Shown piece by piece: positions 40,240 through 46,522 of a stretch of DNA of 46,522 nucleotides. The DNA comes from Stutzerimonas stutzeri (GTDB lineage Bacteria; Pseudomonadota; Gammaproteobacteria; Pseudomonadales; Pseudomonadaceae). Numbering within the stretch: the stretch's first letter is position 1; every line of letters starts with the position of its first letter. Where the stretch lies: the NCBI RefSeq assembly GCF_013522825.1, contig NZ_JAAMQZ010000036.1:1-46522 (forward strand), given 5' to 3'. The position numbers and the translations under genes are program-made. Below the pieces are notes generated by a model. The model did no database searches. It was not told where the DNA came from and saw nothing but the letters and a program-made list of their open reading frames with translations.

Positions 40240-40801
40240 TATCCGTATCAGTTCTTTTATTGCAGTATCTGCATGCATTGCCATAGGTACTTCAGTGAGC
40301 GCTAAAGCTAATGGCTTTTCATTAAAAGGAACGATGTGGGAGCGAGCGTCAATGGCCTCCGCATGCAAGCCGGACCCTCTGCTTCTATATTCACTAGCTC
40401 TAAAGGAATCTAAAACATCTGCCGGAAAAGGGATGATTGCACCACACCCGTTTGCGCTTCGCAATGAACCTAGTGGCGCTCTGTACCCTAATACCTACAT
40501 GGATGCCAAGGCTGTACTCGGCAAATATATTGCCGAAGACATCCTCACCGACATAGGGATTATGCAAATAAACTATCGTTGGAACGGCAATAGAGTAGCG
40601 CGCCCGGAGTTTCTTCTTGACCCCGAGGTGAACATCCGCGTTGGTGCTCAGATACTTTGCGAGTCGATTGCTCAATATCCTGTCGATATGCAACTTGCTA
40701 TTGGTGGGTACCATACACGAAACCCAAAGCGTGAACTTGACGCACGCGAGTATGCGAGTAATGTGCTCAGCATTTGGCGTTCACTACAGCGTTTAAAGTA
40801 A
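40232..40801 (+). CDS. Exported lytic transglycosylase (SLT domain)
   Basis: A 189-residue protein with a signal peptide (SSFIAVSACIAIGTSVSA, cleavage near 25) and a short SLT domain: ALKES with catalytic Glu59, DIGIMQINYRWN (107-118) and GGYHT near 162. This is the VirB1/PilT-like group that opens peptidoglycan for conjugative channels. It overlaps the ParR-like gene by 8 nt and is in the partition operon, an unusual combination. Confidence 0.82.
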   Translation: MFNIRISSFIAVSACIAIGTSVSAKANGFSLKGTMWERASMASACKPDPLLLYSLALKESKTSAGKGMIAPHPFALRNEPSGALYPNTYMDAKAVLGKYIAEDILTDIGIMQINYRWNGNRVARPEFLLDPEVNIRVGAQILCESIAQYPVDMQLAIGGYHTRNPKRELDAREYASNVLSIWRSLQRLK

Positions 40802-40811
40802 GGGCAGGGAC

Positions 40812-41846
40812 ATGCGAGTTAAGATCAACGCATCGATGATACAAATGGGCCTGCGCTGGCTGACATCTGGCTTGCGGGATTTCAATGTCATTCTCGCCGA
40901 GCAGCGCTTGACTCAAAGCGATATGGTTTGGCTTTCGTCTTTGAGCGCGAACCAGCGTCAGTTGAACGCTGTAGATGCCCTTCCCGTTTCTCTCTACCGT
41001 GTTCACTACAACACCCTGAAAGTCGGCAGGGGCTACCTGGACGATGAGGAGTTCAGGGAGATTGGCAACAAGATGGTCATGTTCATGGAGTTTTGTCATT
41101 TCTCCCGCGTCAACGAAACAAGCCCTATTCTGGCTGTAGGCCTCGACGATGTTGGGTATCGGGTGTTCGAGGCAGGATCTTTCGACTCTCGCATGATGCT
41201 GGTGAGCCGCGGCGGGTTCTCGATTGGCACCAGGTGCAACCTCAGGAAGCTGAGGATGAACTTATCATCGCCAGATGATCAACTGAGAGACGTGACCACC
41301 GTATTGCTTGGCGACCTTCGGTACTTCCTGAAGCCTGGCGTAAGTGGCATAGGCCGGGTTAAAGACTATCCGTCTACGATGCCCCTCGATGTGGTTGCGA
41401 CCGAGTTGCTTCAGCAGAAGCTACAGCCGAAGCTGGTCGCGCAATGGACAGGATTGAATGCAGACGAGGTAGTTCGGATGAAGCGCTCCTTGCTACGGGA
41501 TACCCCCCTTGTCCAGTCCCAAAGCGGGCGCATACAGGCACCGAATAAGACACTGGCTGAAAGCCCTCTTCACAGCCTGCTCTACCTCACTGTGTACAGG
41601 CTGCTCGCCGACAATCCTCTTCGGCGGACGAATGCTCGCGCGGTGGTTGCGGCTCATCGTGAGTATGTGGAGCTGTGTAAAGCGGTTGGCGTCGAGGCCA
41701 GCGATATGATCTCCCCTTCCAATGGCTACCAGCTCAGCAACGCAATGAAGACCGGAGACATCACTCTCACCCCATGCAGCAAGTGCAAGGAGATCAATGC
41801 TCGTTACGCGCTCAAGCCCGGCCGATGCATCTGGTGCAACCACTGA
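40812..41846 (+). CDS. FlhC-like regulator
   Basis: A 344-residue protein whose C-terminus ends CSKCKEINARY then CIWCNH, the four-Cys zinc site typical of FlhC. The middle (DVVATELLQQKLQPKLVAQW) could include a helix-turn-helix. It is longer than chromosomal FlhC (about 190 residues), with about 150 extra N-terminal residues. No FlhD gene is near. It lies 10 nt after the transglycosylase gene, in the same operon. It is a candidate activator for the TTGGG promoters, by inference only. Confidence 0.65.
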   Translation: MRVKINASMIQMGLRWLTSGLRDFNVILAEQRLTQSDMVWLSSLSANQRQLNAVDALPVSLYRVHYNTLKVGRGYLDDEEFREIGNKMVMFMEFCHFSRVNETSPILAVGLDDVGYRVFEAGSFDSRMMLVSRGGFSIGTRCNLRKLRMNLSSPDDQLRDVTTVLLGDLRYFLKPGVSGIGRVKDYPSTMPLDVVATELLQQKLQPKLVAQWTGLNADEVVRMKRSLLRDTPLVQSQSGRIQAPNKTLAESPLHSLLYLTVYRLLADNPLRRTNARAVVAAHREYVELCKAVGVEASDMISPSNGYQLSNAMKTGDITLTPCSKCKEINARYALKPGRCIWCNH

Positions 41847-41893
41847 ACATCCTCTGCCAGGCCCGTAGCCAGGCGGCATGCCAAGCGGACGAC

Positions 41894-41921
41894 TTGGGTT
41901 ATGGGTGAGATGCTGTAGGGT
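41894..41921 (+). promoter_or_regulatory. TTGGG-family promoter, now in front of tnpB
   Basis: TTGGGT, 16 nt, TAGGGT. Only 7 nt separate the -10 from the tnpB ATG, and the region matches the promoter before the paralogous gene at 43805, so it probably belonged to the gene at 43258 before the insertion. Confidence 0.6.
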
Positions 41922-41928
41922 CGGAAGC

Positions 41929-43230
41929 ATGCAAAGGCGAAAAGTGACCTTTAGGCTTTACCCCAATGTCAGCCAGCAAGAACGGCTGGACGGCTGGGTG
42001 CGCCTGCACGCCGAACTGTACAACGCTGCGCTTCAGGAGCGCATCGAGGCGTACCGCAAAGCTGGTATCAGTATCAGCTACTACGACCAACAGAACACGT
42101 TACCCGTCATAAAACAGTTTCGGCCGGAGCTGGTCGAGCTGGGTAGTCATGCCCTGCAAGAGACCCTGCGCCGACTGGATCGAGCCTTTCAGGCGTTCTT
42201 TCGCCGGGTCAAAGCTGGCCAGTCACCGGGATTTCCCCGCTTCAAATCCAGCGCCCGCTACTCGGGCTTCTCCTACCCCGATCCAGCCGGCTGGAAGCTC
42301 CAGCAGCTCGGCCAGCGCGGCGGCACGTTGCGGCTGGGCAGCGGCAAGGGCGCGATGATGATTCGTCTGCGGGGCCGCCACCGTTTCGCCGATTTCACGC
42401 CGAATGACCTGACCCTCAGCCGCCGCCGCAATCACGCCACCGGCCAAGATCAGTGGTATGCCTCGATCACCCTACGGGTGCCCGAGTCCGCCTGTCGGCG
42501 TGAGCGAACAGGCGACGATGCAATTGGTATCGACCTGGGCGTCAGTCACTGGGCCAACTTTGATGATGGCAGCCAGATCGAAAACCCCCGCTGGCTGCGC
42601 GAGGCGCTGCCCCAGTTGGCCAACCTGCAACGACAACGCGCCAGAAGGAAGCGGGGTTCGCACCGCTATCGGCTGCTAAGCCAGGAAATCATCCGTCTGC
42701 ACCAGCGCATTGCAGATGGACGGCGCGACTTCCTGCATAAACAAACGACTTCCCTGGTGCAGCGCTGCGCCCTGATCGCCACGGAAGAACTGCAACCCCA
42801 GAACATGAGCCGCAGCGCTAAGGGCACGGTTGAGAAACCGGGCCGTCGCGTGCGGCAAAAGGCTGGACTGAACCGGGAAATTCTCTCGGCCGGCTTCAGC
42901 ATGGCGCATCAGATGCTCACCTACAAAGCGCACGAAGCTGGTTCCGTTTTGCATCTGTCCGATACGCGCCGATTAAAACCCTCGCAGCGCTGTTCAGCCT
43001 GCTGGGCCATCGTGCCCAAACTGCTCAGTGAGCGCATGCACCGCTGTGCCTGTGGCTGCGTGCTGCCGAGGGATCAGAACAGCGCCAGGGTCGTACTGCT
43101 CGACGCCTGGATACTGCAAGACACGCCTGGGACGGGCGTGACGGCGAGACTCAAGCCGCTGTCCGCGCAAGCGGTCAAGCCCAAGTCAACGACCCGCGAA
43201 ATTCCGACGACAACCGCACATGCGGTTTAG
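41929..43230 (+). CDS. tnpB: TnpB RNA-guided nuclease (IS605 OrfB family)
   Basis: A 433-residue TnpB. The RuvC catalytic residues are in place: Asp202 in GIDLGVSHW, Glu286 or Glu287 in IATEELQPQN, and Asp382 in LPRDQNSARV. The zinc ribbon is CSAC (355-358) and CACGC (373-377). TnpB cuts DNA guided by an omega RNA made from the 3' end of the element and helps retain the transposon. The ATG at 41929 is chosen because upstream codons lie in the resident promoter; the message may be leaderless or nearly so. No tnpA is present in the window. Confidence 0.92.
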   Translation: MQRRKVTFRLYPNVSQQERLDGWVRLHAELYNAALQERIEAYRKAGISISYYDQQNTLPVIKQFRPELVELGSHALQETLRRLDRAFQAFFRRVKAGQSPGFPRFKSSARYSGFSYPDPAGWKLQQLGQRGGTLRLGSGKGAMMIRLRGRHRFADFTPNDLTLSRRRNHATGQDQWYASITLRVPESACRRERTGDDAIGIDLGVSHWANFDDGSQIENPRWLREALPQLANLQRQRARRKRGSHRYRLLSQEIIRLHQRIADGRRDFLHKQTTSLVQRCALIATEELQPQNMSRSAKGTVEKPGRRVRQKAGLNREILSAGFSMAHQMLTYKAHEAGSVLHLSDTRRLKPSQRCSACWAIVPKLLSERMHRCACGCVLPRDQNSARVVLLDAWILQDTPGTGVTARLKPLSAQAVKPKSTTREIPTTTAHAV

Positions 43231-43238
43231 TGGCGGAA
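43202..43238 (+). ncRNA. Right-end hairpin, 3' part of the omega RNA
   Basis: Outer stem TTCCG (43202-43206) / CGGAA (43234-43238) and inner stem CCGC/GCGG (43214-43217 / 43222-43225). This is the typical structured end of a TnpB guide RNA; the guide would be the flank starting near 43248. The RNA itself is predicted, not shown. Confidence 0.6.
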
Positions 43239-43257
43239 GAGTTCATTGGTGAACGAG

Positions 43258-43620
43258 ATGCGAAACGACAAAGTTGAGTGCCAGTGCTGCAAGAAAATGA
43301 TGGTCCCGAAGGTGGTCACTAGCGCCCCCTTCTACATCAGCGGCGTCCCCGTTGGTGGCCGGGACCCGGAGTCTTCGGTTTGTCCGTTTTGCCTGTCGCC
43401 CAAGTGGATGCTGACTGAGCAGCAGGTTCTCACTGGAGCAAAAGCGAATGCTGAGTTTTTTGGCATCATGGTGTTGCTTCTGATCAACATCGTCGTGTTC
43501 GCCCGCTTGGGTGCCGAGGCGTTGGGCGTGAGCCTTGGCCTGTCTGTTTTGATGTTCCTGTTGCGGGAGCGAATTGCCATCGCGGTGAAGGGTTGGCTGG
43601 CCGAACTCTTCAAGGGATGA
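43258..43620 (+). CDS. Zinc-ribbon membrane protein, paralogue 1
   Basis: A 120-residue protein with CQCC near 8-11 and CPFC near 42-45 (zinc ribbon), then two hydrophobic segments (about 68-84 and 87-102). It is a paralogue of the gene at 43805: the first 18 residues are nearly identical. Its promoter and ribosome-binding site appear to have been displaced by the TnpB insertion. A GTG at 43249 is an alternative start. Function unknown. Confidence 0.65.
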   Translation: MRNDKVECQCCKKMMVPKVVTSAPFYISGVPVGGRDPESSVCPFCLSPKWMLTEQQVLTGAKANAEFFGIMVLLLINIVVFARLGAEALGVSLGLSVLMFLLRERIAIAVKGWLAELFKG

Positions 43621-43746
43621 ATTGGGCAGTCGATAGAGAGAAAGGTTTCGTTGTGCGCCAGGCTCGCCCGCAGTCGCGAAGGTGAGGTGTCTACCCATCC
43701 AGGGAGAGGCCTGCCCTAGCCAGTTCCTGCCATTACGTAGATTCGC

Positions 43747-43774
43747 TTGGGTTTACAGCGCGCTGTGAGATTCT
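43747..43774 (+). promoter_or_regulatory. TTGGG-family promoter
   Basis: TTGGGT, 16 nt, GATTCT, 30 nt upstream of the ATG at 43805. Confidence 0.65.
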
Positions 43775-43804
43775 TAGGGTAAGAACTTTCGAGGGGTGAA
43801 CGAG

Positions 43805-44110
43805 ATGCGAAACGACAAGGCTGAGTGCCAATGCTGCAAGAAAATGATGGTTCCACGTGTGGTTATGGAGCGATCGATTTATGTCGATGGTGTGCAGGTC
43901 GGGGGTGAGAAGCCTCTCAAAAGCATCTGCCCCTTCTGTTTGAGCGAGGAGTGGAATGGGATGCCTCGGAAAAGCGGGCTTGCTCGCTTGCGTCGTGATG
44001 CCATTCTTGGGCTTCGAGCGATTTCTTTGGAGCTGACTATCATTGGTGGAATCGCCCTCTTTTTCGCTGTCATGGCGATCTACCGATTTGTCTTTGTCGG
44101 CTTCAACTAA
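43805..44110 (+). CDS. Zinc-ribbon membrane protein, paralogue 2
   Basis: A 101-residue paralogue of the gene at 43258 with the same CQCC and CPFC pairs and one C-terminal hydrophobic segment (about 75-96). GAGGGG lies 8 nt before the ATG at 43805; the GTG at 43796 lies on that site and is unlikely. A terminator follows. Confidence 0.68.
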   Translation: MRNDKAECQCCKKMMVPRVVMERSIYVDGVQVGGEKPLKSICPFCLSEEWNGMPRKSGLARLRRDAILGLRAISLELTIIGGIALFFAVMAIYRFVFVGFN

Positions 44111-44136
44111 AAAGGGGCTATAAAGCCCCTTTTTTA
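44109..44136. terminator. Bidirectional intrinsic terminator
   Basis: AAAAGGGGCT / AGCCCCTTTT with a short ATAA loop, between the convergent zinc-ribbon gene and the traG-like gene. Confidence 0.9.
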
Positions 44137-44137
44137 C

Positions 44138-46483
44138 TCATTCGATTGACGGTCTCCTCGGTCCGCTGGCCTGTTTGGGTTGTTCAGCATTTTCAATTGC
44201 CGCAGGTCTAAAGTTTTTGGGCAGGGGATTGTGACGATTGCCCGCAGCGACAGTTTCCACAACCGGCCGGTCAGCAGATGTTCCATCACTTCCTGCTGCC
44301 TGGTACGTCAATGAAGCATGGACGCCCTTCGCATAGTCTTCATCCCCGCCAGACGCGATCATGGCTTCCGAGTAGGTGTGGTAGGAGGACCACTGATAAA
44401 TATCAGAGTCCGTTGGCATGCCTGCCCGGCTAGCTGCTCGAAGTGCGGCTTGGCTATCTGTCAGCCCCAGTTGCTGCCCTTCAGAAACGTCATTGCTGAA
44501 TTGTGTGTTCTCGTTGCCAGCCAGGAAGTTCGTAAGCGTTTTGCCGCCCGACTGGATGCTCTGAACCGCCGATGCGGCCTTGATCATCAAGCCCTTATCA
44601 TCGTAGTTCTTACCGAAGGTCGATAGTTGCTGCGCGGCCTCTGAATCTGCCGCCCCTCTAACATCCTCACTGTTGCGAGCATGCGCGAGTTGTGGGGCTA
44701 GGCTGTTCTCCGCATGACGGTTTCCGACAAGCTCAGCACCTTGGTCTTCAGCCGCTTCCTTAGCAGAAATGTTCATGTCCTGAGCACCTGCATATGCGTC
44801 ACTGTTACCCTGCCATCTTGAATTGAACTCGCCTTGCAAACCTGAGTTCCCGGCCGTTGCTGCGCCGGCTTTGTCTGCTATGTTTGCAAACTCTCCCGCA
44901 TTACCCTGAGCTACGTTGAAGTCGAATGGATTGAATTGGCTCATGACCAATTCGCCGAGCCTGCCTTGCTGGTTAATCGCCCGGATTGCCGCCATCGCCC
45001 TCTGCTCGTCCGTATTCGACGACATATCTTTGATGCTTTGGCTATTAAATGCTTCAGCGAAGAGCTTTTTCCCTTCATCAGTTGCACCAGCCATGCGCTG
45101 AAGTTCTAAGCCAGACTCTGCTCGAGATACCCCGCCTCTCGATAGCGACTTGATCGCTGCATCGCGAAGATTGAGGCCTTGACTTGCCCTGATGGTGTCT
45201 TGCTGAGAAGCCGCTTGGCTGTACGTATTCTGTGCCTGTAGAGCTTCAGTGCGGCTTTGATTTATCTGATCAGTGTTGCTAACACTACTTTGGGCCATCG
45301 ACGAGTCACGGAAGGCATCACCGGTGGCAAATGTCAGGTCACGGGTGTTAGCGCTCTCCACGGAAGAACTTAACTGCGAGAGAGATTTTTCGGCAGTTCG
45401 ACGCTCTGTGCCGCTCATTTCGGAAAGCGACTTGCCATCACTGGTTTTGAGGTTGGCCATGATGCCTTTCAGGCCGGCTTGCCCACCAAGCGCTGAGGCT
45501 GCGGTTGCCATGTTTATCGACGACTCAGAGAAACCACTGCTTCGAAGATTCTCAACTGCCTGGTTATAGGAAGAGCTTTGCTTGAGAGCATCGCTAGCTT
45601 TGATGCTTTCGCCCATTTGCGTCATCGCTTCGCGCCCTGTACTCGTCGAGGCTAGTTGCTGGCCTGCCGCTGAGAGGTTGCTCTGGTACTGGCTCGTGGC
45701 CGTTTGCGAGGCGGTTTGGGCGCTCTGAAGGACTGCACTCGCAGCTTGGTCGCCGGTTATCGTCTCAGCAAGCTGCGGCGATCCCGTTCTGCTCACCCCG
45801 GAGCTTACCTGGTCGGAAGTAAACGAGGCATTTTGACTGAGAACAGGTGCGCTATCCTGGGCCCGAGGATTCACGTCTTCGGACTTGAATTTGTCGCCTG
45901 CCGTCATTTGGCTCATGACGCTGTTGGCAACCATGGCAGAGCCGGAAACGATGAACAGTGCCAATGGAGGCACGGACGCCGCAAGCAGACCGCCAATACC
46001 CAGTGCCTTGCCGATGGCTTTGTCTATGTCCATGAGTTGGAGCATTGCGAAACCAGAACCTGTGGGGTCGTAGCCGTTGAATACGGCTTCCATCTGGGAG
46101 CCTGCATACCAGAGGGTAAAAGCATTCACGATACTCAACAGCGGCATCCACAAACCCACCGCCAGCGGCAACACGAGATACTTGCCGAGGATAGAAAGGC
46201 CAGGCCCACCCAGGAGCAAAGCAAAGGCCATGAACGGCGTCATCGCATAGAGCATGCCCTCGAAGAAGGCGATCATCGGTCTCATGTAGTGTTTGAAGCT
46301 GTCGCCCTTCCCCGCCCATTGAATTTCTTGCTGGTTGAGCGATTCGCGAAGAGCCATTGCGGCTCTTTGCTCTTGCCAATGGTTCATGGCATCGACTGCG
46401 GATTCCACGGTCATCTGGCCACCCATTCCATGAGCATCTGACCACCGATTCCACGCTGATCCGGCCACCCATTCCACGCGCAT
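44138..46483 (-). CDS. TraG-like mating-pair stabilisation protein, 5'-truncated
   Basis: The frame runs to 46483, but homology-like sequence ends near 46397. From there the codons come from 23-bp tandem repeats, so the natural start is missing. The remaining 750 or so residues match the TraG N-terminal type: four or five hydrophobic segments (about 70-95, 98-125, 165-190), then a long Ser/Gln/Ala-rich coiled region. F-type TraG acts in pilus assembly and mating-pair stabilisation and in entry exclusion. Transcription would read from outside the window. It may be inactive if the insertion is real. Confidence 0.75.
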   Translation of the reverse strand: MRVEWVAGSAWNRWSDAHGMGGQMTVESAVDAMNHWQEQRAAMALRESLNQQEIQWAGKGDSFKHYMRPMIAFFEGMLYAMTPFMAFALLLGGPGLSILGKYLVLPLAVGLWMPLLSIVNAFTLWYAGSQMEAVFNGYDPTGSGFAMLQLMDIDKAIGKALGIGGLLAASVPPLALFIVSGSAMVANSVMSQMTAGDKFKSEDVNPRAQDSAPVLSQNASFTSDQVSSGVSRTGSPQLAETITGDQAASAVLQSAQTASQTATSQYQSNLSAAGQQLASTSTGREAMTQMGESIKASDALKQSSSYNQAVENLRSSGFSESSINMATAASALGGQAGLKGIMANLKTSDGKSLSEMSGTERRTAEKSLSQLSSSVESANTRDLTFATGDAFRDSSMAQSSVSNTDQINQSRTEALQAQNTYSQAASQQDTIRASQGLNLRDAAIKSLSRGGVSRAESGLELQRMAGATDEGKKLFAEAFNSQSIKDMSSNTDEQRAMAAIRAINQQGRLGELVMSQFNPFDFNVAQGNAGEFANIADKAGAATAGNSGLQGEFNSRWQGNSDAYAGAQDMNISAKEAAEDQGAELVGNRHAENSLAPQLAHARNSEDVRGAADSEAAQQLSTFGKNYDDKGLMIKAASAVQSIQSGGKTLTNFLAGNENTQFSNDVSEGQQLGLTDSQAALRAASRAGMPTDSDIYQWSSYHTYSEAMIASGGDEDYAKGVHASLTYQAAGSDGTSADRPVVETVAAGNRHNPLPKNFRPAAIENAEQPKQASGPRRPSIE

Positions 46484-46516
46484 CCGGCCACTGATTCCAC
46501 GGCCATCCGGCCACTC
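46402..46516 (+). repeat. Five 23-bp tandem repeats, probable IS terminus
   Basis: Five copies of ATTCCA(C/T)G, 3-4 nt, ATC(C/T)G(G/A)CCAC, period exactly 23 bp. Repeated sites of this kind lie at the ends of IS21-family elements. The edge with traG is near the TG at 46397. The element itself is outside the window. Confidence 0.7.
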
Positions 46517-46522
46517 AACCGG

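Larger units (their letters stand above)
41922..43247 (+). mobile_element. TnpB-only IS605/IS1341-type insertion
   Basis: A single-gene element carrying tnpB and no tnpA. The left edge lies between the promoter -10 (41921) and the ATG (41929); the right edge lies just after the hairpin at 43202-43238, near GTTCATT (43241-43247). Boundaries come from comparing the flanks with the intact paralogue region 43747-43805, so they are approximate to about 10 bp. Confidence 0.7.

Noticed and set aside
45704..46441. Plus-strand open frame (245 codons) opposite traG
   Set aside because: Antisense to the well-supported TraG-like frame; composition reflects the complementary strand.
1..46522. CRISPR arrays, tRNA or rRNA genes
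   Set aside because: No regular repeat-spacer series and no tRNA or rRNA-like sequence was seen; the repeats found are iterons, a microsatellite and an IS-end-like array.

Overview
The window looks like the backbone of a large conjugative plasmid (or a plasmid-like integrative element) from a Pseudomonas-type gammaproteobacterium. The evidence is a PRTRC cassette, an actin-like/ParR-like partition pair, a TraG-type mating-pair protein, a periplasmic lytic transglycosylase, TelA-type tellurite-resistance genes, a RES-Xre toxin-antitoxin pair, plasmid-borne exonuclease VII and dozens of small hypothetical genes in tight operons. There are no rRNA or tRNA genes, no core metabolism and no CRISPR array. 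Assignment to Pseudomonas is inferred from gene content and codon style, not proven.

Layout. 1-87 is the tail of an unknown gene. 151-3441 (minus) is a TelA-like operon with a membrane protein. 3647-5290 holds a small gene and the RES-Xre module with a perfect 13-bp inverted-repeat operator. 5407-12170 (minus) is a long run of accessory genes (DUF1173-like, RDD membrane protein, many unknowns). 12385-13609 (plus) has four small genes, and 13688-14311 (minus) two small membrane or exported proteins. 14482-19888 (plus) is the PRTRC cassette: ParB-like, E, C (ubiquitin-like), a nested small ORF, F, B (E2-like) and ThiF (E1-like). 19890-25608 is an Xre regulator followed by small plus-strand operons. 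25814-29142 holds two PP-loop PAPS-reductase/DndC-like genes and a lipoprotein. 29156-37598 (minus) holds an SF1 helicase, a ParB-domain protein, XseA/XseB, a C2H2 zinc-finger protein, a DUF2786 protein and small membrane proteins. 37599-38194 is a gene-free block with two iteron arrays. 38195-38689 (minus) is a possible MobI-like gene. 38950-41846 (plus) holds PRTRC protein D (ParM-like actin), a ParR-like partner, a lytic transglycosylase and an FlhC-like protein. 41922-43247 is a TnpB insertion, followed by two paralogous zinc-ribbon membrane proteins. 44138 to the end is a TraG-like gene whose 5' end is replaced by 23-bp tandem repeats resembling an insertion-sequence terminus.

The strongest unexplained signal is a repeated promoter architecture. 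TTGGG(A/T/G), exactly 16 bp, then a -10 hexamer of the form NANNNT (often GATGCT) occurs 17 times, on both strands. Each copy points at a gene and lies close to its start codon. It precedes the telA operon, the PRTRC cassette, the two PAPS-reductase-like genes, xseBA, the PRTRC-D partition operon, the TnpB gene and several hypothetical operons. This suggests an element-wide regulon with its own activator or sigma preference. Several translation starts are fixed by it; for example, the PRTRC ParB start must lie downstream of 14451.

How the parts may work together (inference). The PRTRC cassette encodes the parts of a ubiquitin-like conjugation pathway (C as modifier, ThiF as E1, B as E2) with a ParB-like protein, but no JAMM-peptidase gene (PRTRC A) is present. 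Its actin-like member (PRTRC D) sits 19 kb away with a ParR-like partner and iterons that could be the centromere. TraG, the transglycosylase and the possible MobI-like protein point to conjugation.
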